12,893 bases of DNA from positions 1-12,893 of the forward strand of contig CAJWGI010000011.1 of the NCBI GenBank assembly GCA_913031335.1, written 5' to 3'. Shown here piece after piece: positions 1 through 5,566 of the stretch. The DNA is from an uncultured Anaerolineales bacterium (GTDB taxonomy: Bacteria; Chloroflexota; Anaerolineae; Anaerolineales; UBA11657). The notes under the pieces are model-generated. The model worked only from the letters and a program-made list of their open reading frames with translations. It searched no databases and was not told the DNA's origin. Numbering within the stretch: the first letter of the stretch is position 1; every line of letters begins with the position of its first letter. Made by a program: the position numbers and the translations under genes.

Positions 1-478
1 AATTGCGAGAGTCATCGTCCCATCCCAGCCGGATTTTTGCGCTGACCGGAATCTCCACAGCCGTGACCAGTCGTTCCATCAACCGCGTAATCAGGCGCGG
101 GTCGCGCATCATTCCAGCGCCAGCTCCCCGTTGAGCGATCTTCTTCACAAAACAGCCCATGTTGATATCGATAATGTCGGGGCCGAGATCCTGCAGCCAC
201 TGCGCGGTATCCACAATGCGTTCCACATCATGCCCGTAAAGCTGAAACACAACCGGGCGCTCGTGCTTGCGGAAGCGCAGCTTCTGCTTGGCGCGCAGGC
301 TGCCGCCGCGCCGCCCTTGCAGCTCGTCCACGTTGATGAATTCGGTGTAGCTCAAAGACGAGCCCAGCGTTCGGCAGATAGACCGAAAAGGCAAATCGGA
401 GAATCCCGCCATCGGAGCGAGAATCAAATCTCCGAACACCGGAACAGCACCGACGTGGAAGACAGGCTGCGCAGCCAT
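1..478 (-). CDS. dus: tRNA-dihydrouridine synthase (Dus family), N-terminal part, cut by window edge
   Basis: Flavin-dependent, NADPH-using reduction of uridine to dihydrouridine in tRNA loops is the family role. The visible 159 residues begin at the ATG at 478-476 and run off the left edge, so roughly the last half of a normal protein of 320-350 residues is missing. Seen: the TIM-barrel FMN-binding start LAPMAGFSDLPFR at 20-32, the QLYGHD strand at 79-84, DINMGC at 104-109 with the expected catalytic cysteine C109, GAGAGMMRDP at 118-127, and SAKIRLGWD at 146-154 with the conserved lysine K148. The usual proline after the catalytic cysteine is phenylalanine (F110). The gene diverges from the fusion gene at 598. 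A TATAAT lies 7 bases upstream of the ATG, so the transcript is probably leaderless. I am confident of the family but not of the Dus subtype. Confidence 0.93.
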   Translation of the reverse strand, partial: MAAQPVFHVGAVPVFGDLILAPMAGFSDLPFRSICRTLGSSLSYTEFINVDELQGRRGGSLRAKQKLRFRKHERPVVFQLYGHDVERIVDTAQWLQDLGPDIIDINMGCFVKKIAQRGAGAGMMRDPRLITRLMERLVTAVEIPVSAKIRLGWDDDSRN

Positions 479-485
479 GGGCACG

Positions 486-491
486 ATTATA
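486..491 (-). promoter_or_regulatory. -10 element (TATAAT) of dus, suggesting a leaderless mRNA
   Basis: On the minus strand a perfect TATAAT occupies 491 to 486, and the ATG of dus begins at 478. Transcription starting the usual 6-8 bases downstream of the -10 would begin at or within a base of the A of the ATG, leaving no room for a ribosome-binding site. No convincing -35 element is seen at 16-18 bases. It lies in the 119-base gap (479-597) between two divergent genes, which otherwise holds only the weaker plus-strand signals listed separately. Confidence 0.55.
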
Positions 492-538
492 ACATTTGGG
501 GGGTCTGTACCCGTTGAAACGAAAACCCGGCCGCACCC

Positions 539-567
539 GTGACAAAACGCAAAATATGAACGAGAAT
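539..567 (+). promoter_or_regulatory. possible promoter of the fusion gene operon
   Basis: GTGACA at 539-544 (5 of 6 to the -35 consensus) is followed after 17 bases by GAGAAT at 562-567 (4 of 6 to the -10 consensus). This would place the transcript start near 574, just before a GGAGG at 579-583. The -10 match is modest, and the assignment rests on position in the divergent gap and on correct spacing. Confidence 0.35.
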
Positions 568-597
568 AAGGGCAAGCTGGAGGCAGACTGAAACCAC

Positions 598-2283
598 ATG
601 AGCGCCGCCAAACCACACGTTCTCATCGCATGTCGCTTTGATGATGCTGCCGTCACGCAGCTGCGCGAGCACGCGGACGTTGATCTGCGCCCAAATCTCG
701 CCGCGGAGGAGCTTGAGAATTGCATCGGCGAATACGATGCGCTCATCGTAGATAGCGAGACATATGTGCCCGACCGCACCATTGAATATGGCTACCGCCT
801 GCAGGTCATCGGGGTAGCCGGGCCAGCGCTCGACAACATCAGCGTCAGCGCCGCCCGCGCTGTGGGCGTCGAGGTCATCAACGTCCCCGACCCGCAGACT
901 TTGGCTGCCGCCGAGCAGACTATGGGCGCGCTGCTAACGCAGGCGCATAGCCACGGGCCGGTGGGGCTGGCCGGGCACACGCTGGGTATCATTGGGTTCG
1001 GCGGGGTCGGGCACCAGGTGGCGCTGCGCGCCCGTGCCTTCGATATGCACGTGCTTGTGCACCAGCCGAGATTGACTCCAGAACTTGCGCTGACCGTTGG
1101 CGTGGAGCTGCGCGACCTGCCCGACCTGCTGACCGAAGCCGATTTCATCAGTGTTCATCTACCAGAATCTCCAGAGACGAAAGGGCTACTCGGCGCAGAT
1201 GAACTGGCGCTCTGCCGGGAAAGCGCGGTGCTCATCAACGTCGGTAACCACCATGCACTAGATTTGGACGCTGTGCAGAACGCGCTGGCCGACGAGCAGC
1301 TGGCCGGGGCTGTAATCCGTGTGGGATCGGATAGCGCTTTGCCGGTGACGCACGACCGCCTGCAGACAGTGCCACACGCAGGCGCCAGCCGCTCCGAGGT
1401 GCGCCGCGACGTCGCTCTTAATCTGGTCGAGCGTTTGCATGAACTGATACGCAGCCACCGGCGCGGAAACCCGCTGGCGCTGCGCGTGGTGCCCGTGGAA
1501 CAGATTCTCCCTCACGAACATTACGACCCAGAACGCGTCGCCGACCTGGCCGATAGGCTGGCGCACGACACGGACCTTGTCAACCCGCCGGTGGTGACCG
1601 AGTGGGACGGAAAGTATGTAGTGCTGGACGGTGCCACGCGCACCAGCGCTTTCACGCGCCTTGGTTACCCGCATATTGTGGTGCAACTAGTACCACACGA
1701 ATCCGAAGACCTAGTTCTTCACACCTGGTACCATGCTGTATGCGGCCCAAAACCAGATGCGCTGCTGGAACGCCTGCGCGAACTTTCGGGCGTGGTGCTG
1801 GAAGAAGCCCCGCACGACCGGCTGCAACAGGAATTAGATAGCGGCACAGCGCTTTGCAGCCTCATCACTCGCGATGGGAATAGCTTCCTCGCACGCACCG
1901 CTACAGAAACTGCAGACACCTTGGCCCCGCTGAAGGAAATCGTGGGCGCATACACCGAGCTCGGCAGCGTCACACGCACCCTCAACACCGATCTGGAAAT
2001 GCTGCGAACCGAGGCTCCGGACCTGTGCGCGTTGATAATCTTTCCCCAGTTCGCGCTCCGGGACGTACTCGATGCGGCCGTCACTAAGACCGTGCTCCCG
2101 GCCGGCATCACTCGCTTCCTGATACCTGGGCGCGTGCTCCATCTTAATGTCAGTCTCGACCGTCTGCGCTCGGATGAATCGCTGGCGCGGAAAAACACGT
2201 GGCTGAACAAAATGCTGGCGGAGAAGTTGACCCATCGCAACGTGCGTTACTATCAGGAACCGGTCATTCTGCTGGACGAATAA
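598..2283 (+). CDS. fusion: degenerate PGDH-like NAD-binding domain + SerK/SbnI (ParB-fold) serine kinase-like domain
   Basis: 561 residues in one uninterrupted frame. Residues 1-285 resemble D-2-hydroxyacid dehydrogenases of the 3-phosphoglycerate dehydrogenase type: substrate-domain start, GPALDNISVSAARAVGV at 75-91, and a Rossmann loop GFGGVG at 133-138. Of the catalytic Arg/Glu/His, only the histidine (H260) is kept; Arg aligns with N217 and Glu with about S246. Residues 295-561 resemble the ParB/SerK/SbnI fold: LPHE (E307), PPVV at 330-333, VVLDGATR at 341-348 (D344), and an ending with TRFLIPGRVL at 505-514. E307 and D344 are spaced like the phosphotransfer Glu and the Asp reported for SbnI and SerK, which make O-phosphoserine from free serine. 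The start ATG follows an in-frame TGA at 589-591; GGAGG lies 14 bases upstream, which is rather far. It leads a tight group with folK and folC. The product may be a serine kinase or a regulator; the fold calls are firmer than the activity. Confidence 0.8.
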   Translation: MSAAKPHVLIACRFDDAAVTQLREHADVDLRPNLAAEELENCIGEYDALIVDSETYVPDRTIEYGYRLQVIGVAGPALDNISVSAARAVGVEVINVPDPQTLAAAEQTMGALLTQAHSHGPVGLAGHTLGIIGFGGVGHQVALRARAFDMHVLVHQPRLTPELALTVGVELRDLPDLLTEADFISVHLPESPETKGLLGADELALCRESAVLINVGNHHALDLDAVQNALADEQLAGAVIRVGSDSALPVTHDRLQTVPHAGASRSEVRRDVALNLVERLHELIRSHRRGNPLALRVVPVEQILPHEHYDPERVADLADRLAHDTDLVNPPVVTEWDGKYVVLDGATRTSAFTRLGYPHIVVQLVPHESEDLVLHTWYHAVCGPKPDALLERLRELSGVVLEEAPHDRLQQELDSGTALCSLITRDGNSFLARTATETADTLAPLKEIVGAYTELGSVTRTLNTDLEMLRTEAPDLCALIIFPQFALRDVLDAAVTKTVLPAGITRFLIPGRVLHLNVSLDRLRSDESLARKNTWLNKMLAEKLTHRNVRYYQEPVILLDE

Positions 2284-2289
2284 CGCCCT

Positions 2290-2787
2290 GTGCCCACCGT
2301 GTTGCTGGCACTTGGATCGAACCTGGGACAGCGAATCGATCATCTGCGCGCTGCCCGGCAGGCGCTGGCCACGCGAGTGACCATCGGCGCGACCTCGCCA
2401 ATCTACGAGACCGAACCGCTTTACGTTACCGAACAGCCCGCCTTTCTCAATATGGTGCTGCGCGGCGATGTCGGCCTTTCGCCAGAAGAGCTGCTCGCGT
2501 TCATCAAAAAAACCGAACGTGACTTAGGTCGAGCAGCCTCGGTTCGGTTTGGGCCCCGCGTGATTGACATCGACATCATCGATTACGATGGACGCCAGCT
2601 GCAGCGCCCCGACCTCGTCATCCCACACCCGAGGGTGCACGAGCGCGCATTTGTGCTGCGGCCGCTGGCCGACGTTGCGCCACGCTGGAGCCACCCTCGC
2701 AGCGGGAAAACCGCGCTGCAACTGCTGCGCACGCTTCCGGACAAGCAGGGAATCCGCCCGTACGCTGAAGCCCCCGTCGCGCCATAG
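2290..2787 (+). CDS. folK: 6-hydroxymethyl-7,8-dihydropterin pyrophosphokinase (HPPK)
   Basis: Transfers pyrophosphate from ATP to 6-hydroxymethyl-dihydropterin in cytoplasmic folate synthesis. The 165 residues are of usual family length. Seen: LALGSNLGQR at 6-15, SPIYETEPL at 36-44, the FLN pterin-side motif at 52-54, ERDLGR at 76-81, and GPRVIDIDI at 88-96 with the Mg-binding aspartates D93 and D95, then IPHPRVHERAFVLRPL at 111-126. The start is GTG at 2290, because the conserved first strand (VLLALGSN) follows at once and no suitable ATG precedes it. The gap from the upstream stop is 6 bases, and folC follows after another 6, so the three genes are very probably co-transcribed and translationally linked. 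No folP, folB or folE is in the window. Confidence 0.95.
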   Translation: MPTVLLALGSNLGQRIDHLRAARQALATRVTIGATSPIYETEPLYVTEQPAFLNMVLRGDVGLSPEELLAFIKKTERDLGRAASVRFGPRVIDIDIIDYDGRQLQRPDLVIPHPRVHERAFVLRPLADVAPRWSHPRSGKTALQLLRTLPDKQGIRPYAEAPVAP

Positions 2788-2793
2788 GCGTCA

Positions 2794-4131
2794 ATGGACT
2801 ATCAATCCGCGCTTGATTACCTATACAGTTTTGTCGATTTCGAGGCAAAACCTGCCGATGTATACGCGCCCGAACGCTTCAACCTCGAGCGTGTGCGCGG
2901 GCTGCTGGAGCGTCTCGGCAATCCCCACGGGCGTTACGCCAGCGTGCACATTGCTGGCACAAAGGGCAAGGGTTCGCTGGCTGCTATGGTGGAATCGGTG
3001 CTTCGTGCGGCCGGGCACAGCACCGGACTGTTCACTTCCCCCCACCTGCAGGATTTCCGCGAGCGCATTCGGGTTGACAGGAAAATGATTGCACATGATT
3101 CTCTTGCCGCACTCATCGCCGAGCTGCGCCCGCACATTCCAGCCACTGCGGACATCACTTTCTACGAAATCAGCACGGCGCTCGCTCTGGAATGGTTCGC
3201 CCGCCAAGGAGTCGAGATTGCCGTTCTCGAGGTCGGGCTCGGGGGCCGCCTTGACGCCACCAATGTGGTCGCGCCGGCGGTGTGTGCGATCATGCCGATC
3301 AGCTTTGACCATGTGGAATTGCTTGGGGATACTATCGAATCCATCGCAGTCGAAAAGGCCGGCATCATTAAGTGCGGGGTGCCAGTTGTCGTGGCGCCTC
3401 AGCCAGTCGCAGCCCAATCGGTGCTGCGTGAGCGAACGGCCGCTATTAGAGCGCCGCTGATAGATGTGGATGCAGCATGGGCATGGAATTGTGAAGAGTC
3501 CAGCGCCGCCGGGCAGCAGTTCGCACTTTGGCCGACTGCCCGACCACAGGATAAATGTAACTATCAGCTGCCACTCCTAGGTACCCATCAAGTGGAAAAT
3601 GCCGCCGTCGCAGTAGCGTTAGTGCAGCAGCTGCGCGAACAGGGATGGAGTATTCCTCAACGCGCAATTGCCCGGGGTCTCAAAACCGTGCAATGGCCGG
3701 CGCGCTGCGAGGTCTTGCCGGGTGAGCCACCCGTGATGCTCGATTGCGCGCACAACCGCGCCTCGGCCAAGCGGCTGGCAGAGACGCTGCAAGACTTTTT
3801 TCCCGGCCTGCCACGGGTACTGGTCTTCGGCGCAATGCGCGACAAAGACGTGGCCGGAATGTTCGCGGAACTTCTCCCCGGTTGCAGCACAGCCATCATG
3901 ACCTCCGCCGGGACGCCGCGCGCCATGCGCCCGCGCGATCTGGTTCAAACAGCGGCGGAGTACGATTTCCCGACTTCCCCGGCTGCCGACCTGTCGAGCG
4001 CACTCGCACAGGCAAAACAGGCGGCCACTCCTGCGGCCGTGATTGTGGTAACCGGCAGCGTCGCCCTGGCGGGCGCAGTGCGCGCCGCTATGCTCGAAGA
4101 CGCGGCCCTTTCAGCAGGCGCGCCGCTATAA
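2794..4131 (+). CDS. folC: bifunctional dihydrofolate synthase / folylpolyglutamate synthase
   Basis: Mur-ligase-family enzyme that ATP-dependently adds glutamate to dihydropteroate and to folates. The 445 residues match the usual 420-450. Seen: P-loop AGTKGKGS at 54-61, TSPHL at 81-85, EVGLGGRLDATNVV at 146-159, FDHVELLG at 171-178, EKAGIIK at 187-193 with the lysine that is carbamylated in the family (K188), the WPAR linker at 301-304, and DCAHN at 317-321. The last motif is usually DGAHNP; here it has Cys and is followed by Arg, a mild deviation within the ligand-binding loop. The ATG at 2794 gives the expected N-terminus and sits 6 bases after the folK stop. Its stop codon lies inside a TATAAT at 4127-4132 that may serve the next gene. 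Whether both activities are present cannot be told from sequence alone. Confidence 0.95.
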   Translation: MDYQSALDYLYSFVDFEAKPADVYAPERFNLERVRGLLERLGNPHGRYASVHIAGTKGKGSLAAMVESVLRAAGHSTGLFTSPHLQDFRERIRVDRKMIAHDSLAALIAELRPHIPATADITFYEISTALALEWFARQGVEIAVLEVGLGGRLDATNVVAPAVCAIMPISFDHVELLGDTIESIAVEKAGIIKCGVPVVVAPQPVAAQSVLRERTAAIRAPLIDVDAAWAWNCEESSAAGQQFALWPTARPQDKCNYQLPLLGTHQVENAAVAVALVQQLREQGWSIPQRAIARGLKTVQWPARCEVLPGEPPVMLDCAHNRASAKRLAETLQDFFPGLPRVLVFGAMRDKDVAGMFAELLPGCSTAIMTSAGTPRAMRPRDLVQTAAEYDFPTSPAADLSSALAQAKQAATPAAVIVVTGSVALAGAVRAAMLEDAALSAGAPL

Positions 4132-4132
4132 T
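4127..4132 (+). promoter_or_regulatory. possible -10 element overlapping the folC stop
   Basis: A perfect TATAAT that contains the folC TAA stop. Transcription from it would start near 4139, some 38 bases before the ATG of the VKOR-like gene. No recognisable -35 is present at 16-18 bases upstream, so it may be coincidence, with the VKOR gene simply read through from folC. Confidence 0.3.
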
Positions 4133-4147
4133 TGCCGCGCAGCCGCC

Positions 4148-4180
4148 ATGAGCATCGACCCAACGGCCAAAAAAACATGA
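4148..4180 (+). CDS. possible 10-codon leader ORF before the VKOR-like gene
   Basis: ATG at 4148 opens a frame encoding MSIDPTAKKT and ends with TGA at 4178-4180. This stop overlaps the ATG of the VKOR-like gene (4177-4179) as ATGA, the arrangement typical of translational coupling. The VKOR ATG lacks a Shine-Dalgarno sequence of its own (it is preceded by AAAAAAC), which would fit reinitiation. The small ORF has no strong ribosome-binding site either, and its peptide resembles nothing I know, so chance is a real alternative. Confidence 0.2.
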   Translation: MSIDPTAKKT

Positions 4181-4608
4181 ACCGCCGACAGCGCGCCATC
4201 GGCCTACTCGCCGCACTGGGCAGCATCGATGCGCTCTATCTCACCTGGATTAAGATTGCCGGCGGAAAGGCAGCTTGTGCTGGCGTCGGAGATTGCGAGG
4301 CAGTCAACGCCAGCGTTTATTCTGAAATTGCCGGGGTGCCGGTAGCGGCGCTCGGAGTGGCAATGTATGCGCTCATCGGCGTTCTGGTGTGGCTTGGGGC
4401 CCGCCGACCAGCCCTGACCGAGTGGGCGCAGCTGGCAGTGTTCGGGTTGGCGCTGGTGGGGCTAGTTTTCTCTGGCTGGTTAACCTACGTGGAGATCGAA
4501 ATCCTGCAGGCGATTTGCCCGTATTGCGTAGTCTCGGCGGTACTCATTGGCGCGATATTCCTGCTGTCGGTGATTGGCCTTTTGCATGGGTCCCAGCTAA
4601 GGGATTGA
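4177..4608 (+). CDS. VKOR-family (vitamin K epoxide reductase-like) thiol-redox membrane protein
   Basis: Bacterial VKOR homologues reoxidise DsbA-like periplasmic oxidases and pass electrons to quinone, supporting disulfide formation outside the cytoplasm. The 143-residue product has four hydrophobic segments (about 7-27, 54-74, 84-104 and 116-137). It has all four family cysteines: the loop pair C34 and C40 in CAGVGDCEAVNAS, and the active-site pair CPYC at 114-117. The conserved loop serine is S46, and GVPVAALGVAMY at 53-64 matches the second helix region. There is no fused thioredoxin domain. I chose the ATG at 4177; an in-frame TTG at 4132 would add 15 polar residues that look non-homologous. 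It lies 45 bases after folC and faces the S1 gene, its stop 26 bases from that gene's stop. No DsbA-like partner is in the window. Confidence 0.88.
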   Translation: MNRRQRAIGLLAALGSIDALYLTWIKIAGGKAACAGVGDCEAVNASVYSEIAGVPVAALGVAMYALIGVLVWLGARRPALTEWAQLAVFGLALVGLVFSGWLTYVEIEILQAICPYCVVSAVLIGAIFLLSVIGLLHGSQLRD

Positions 4609-4634
4609 CCCCGCCTCCCCAGAGCAGGCAACGG

Positions 4635-5345
4635 TCATTCGTCGCGACGGTTTTCAAGGGTGCGCTGCAACAACTTCTCCCGCGTATTGCTCCCTTTTTT
4701 CTTCCGCTTTGTTCGCATTAAGCGCTCCCGCTGGGGCTGACCTTCCATAGCGGCGCGCAGCGCAAGCTCCATCGCCGTAGCGGGCGGCGCTTCGTCCTCG
4801 TCCTCATCCACGACCTGCTGCTCCAGCGCCCGCATGCTTAAGTCGATCTGTCGTTTCTTGCGATTGACCCCGATCACCTGCGCTTCCACTTCCTCGCCCA
4901 ACGTAACCACCTCATCCGGGTGCGCCACCCGGCCGGTCGTGATCTCGCGCACATGCACCAGTCCGGGGCGTTCCGCGCCAACATCAACAAAGGCGCCAAA
5001 CTTCTCCAGCCGCACCACTTTGCCCGAGCGAATCTGGCCGGGCTTCAGCTCGTGCCACTCCACCGCAAGCGGCTCCTGCAACGTGAGCGTCACACGATTG
5101 GCTTTCTTCTCCACCTGCTTTACCCACACCGTGACTGCCTGTCCAATCTGGAACGCGTCATTCCCCTGTCCACCCTTCGTCTCGCCAAGTTCGGAGATGT
5201 GCACCAATCCATCCCGGCCAATACCGACGTCAACGAGAATGCCGAACATCTCCAGGCTGCTGACGGTACCCTGCAGCCGCATTTTTGGGCACAAGTCTGC
5301 GACATTATCCGGTTGGCTGGTTGCAGCGGATATTTCTTCGGTCAC
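4635..5345 (-). CDS. S1 RNA-binding protein with two S1 domains and charged tail
   Basis: 236 residues, cytoplasmic, presumably binding RNA. Two OB-fold S1 domains are visible: about 20-91 (LQGTVSSLEMFGILVDVG, then DGLVHISEL at 45-53) and about 102-172 (SGKVVRLEKFGAFVDVG at 107-123, then PGLVHVREI at 127-135). These are followed by an acidic stretch DEDEDE at 180-185 and a basic C-terminus rich in Lys and Arg (about 206-234). It is far shorter than ribosomal protein S1 (4-6 domains) and lacks a nuclease domain, so it is not RNase E/G, PNPase or full rpsA. The start is GTG at 5345-5343; an in-frame TGA lies eight codons upstream. It is transcribed alone, away from the rmd-like gene, from the strong promoter at 5453-5481 with a leader of about 100 bases. 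The exact role (translation or RNA metabolism) is unknown. Confidence 0.88.
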   Translation of the reverse strand: MTEEISAATSQPDNVADLCPKMRLQGTVSSLEMFGILVDVGIGRDGLVHISELGETKGGQGNDAFQIGQAVTVWVKQVEKKANRVTLTLQEPLAVEWHELKPGQIRSGKVVRLEKFGAFVDVGAERPGLVHVREITTGRVAHPDEVVTLGEEVEAQVIGVNRKKRQIDLSMRALEQQVVDEDEDEAPPATAMELALRAAMEGQPQRERLMRTKRKKKGSNTREKLLQRTLENRRDE

Positions 5346-5452
5346 AATGCGGGTAGTCTCTAGGATTCACGCTGTTCGAGAGGCGTCAAGGTGCGCTTCG
5401 GAAAACGGGCCCCAATCCAGCCGCCGGCGCCCATATGCCGTTACGCGCACAG

Positions 5453-5481
5453 ATTATACTGAGACGCGCCCGCGCTGTCAA
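5453..5481 (-). promoter_or_regulatory. perfect consensus sigma70-type promoter of the S1-domain gene
   Basis: Read on the minus strand, TTGACA occupies 5481 to 5476, then 17 bases, then TATAAT at 5458 to 5453. Both hexamers and the spacing match the consensus exactly. Transcription would start near 5446, giving a leader of about 100 bases before the GTG at 5345. The 221-base gap 5346-5566 holds this promoter, the plus-strand -10 at 5507-5512 and the ribosome-binding site at 5556-5562; I see no RNA gene in it. Confidence 0.8.
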
Positions 5482-5506
5482 TTCCGCGTATTGCCCCGAT
5501 TCAAGG

Positions 5507-5512
5507 TATAAT
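5507..5512 (+). promoter_or_regulatory. -10 element of the glycan gene cluster
   Basis: TATAAT on the plus strand, placing the transcript start near 5519 and leaving about 48 bases before the TTG start at 5567. No good -35 hexamer is found 16-18 bases upstream (5484-5489 reads CCGCGT). Activation by a bound protein or a different sigma factor is therefore possible. It is back to back with the S1 promoter, whose -35 ends only 25 bases away. Confidence 0.5.
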
Positions 5513-5555
5513 CCGGCGGCGTGGCCACATGCCGCGCAGGTCAAAAAGGTCATTT

Positions 5556-5562
5556 GGAGAGA
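5556..5562 (+). promoter_or_regulatory. Shine-Dalgarno sequence that fixes the TTG start of the rmd-like gene
   Basis: GGAGAGA at 5556-5562, with its GGAG core 7 bases before the TTG at 5567. This is one of the best ribosome-binding sites in the window. Together with the Rossmann strand that follows at once (RVLITGAGG), it selects this TTG over a start 44 codons upstream at 5435. Confidence 0.75.
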
Positions 5563-5566
5563 AAAC

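Noticed and set aside
514..519. TTGAAA as a -35 element for the fusion gene.
   Set aside because: No -10-like hexamer lies 16-18 bases downstream (around 537 reads CCCGTG); the 539-567 candidate is better placed.
4132..4176. A TTG start adding 15 residues to the VKOR-like protein.
   Set aside because: The added residues are polar and basic with no family match, and the ATG at 4177 sits directly before the first membrane helix.
4609..4634. A possible bidirectional terminator between the convergent VKOR-like and S1 genes.
   Set aside because: The only pairing is a very short GGG/CCC stem around 4602-4613, with no T-run on either strand; not enough to call a terminator.
5435..5566. A 44-codon N-terminal extension of the rmd-like gene starting with ATG at 5435.
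   Set aside because: It starts upstream of the -10 at 5507, is non-homologous, overlaps the S1 promoter, and the TTG at 5567 has a good ribosome-binding site and the correct Rossmann N-terminus.
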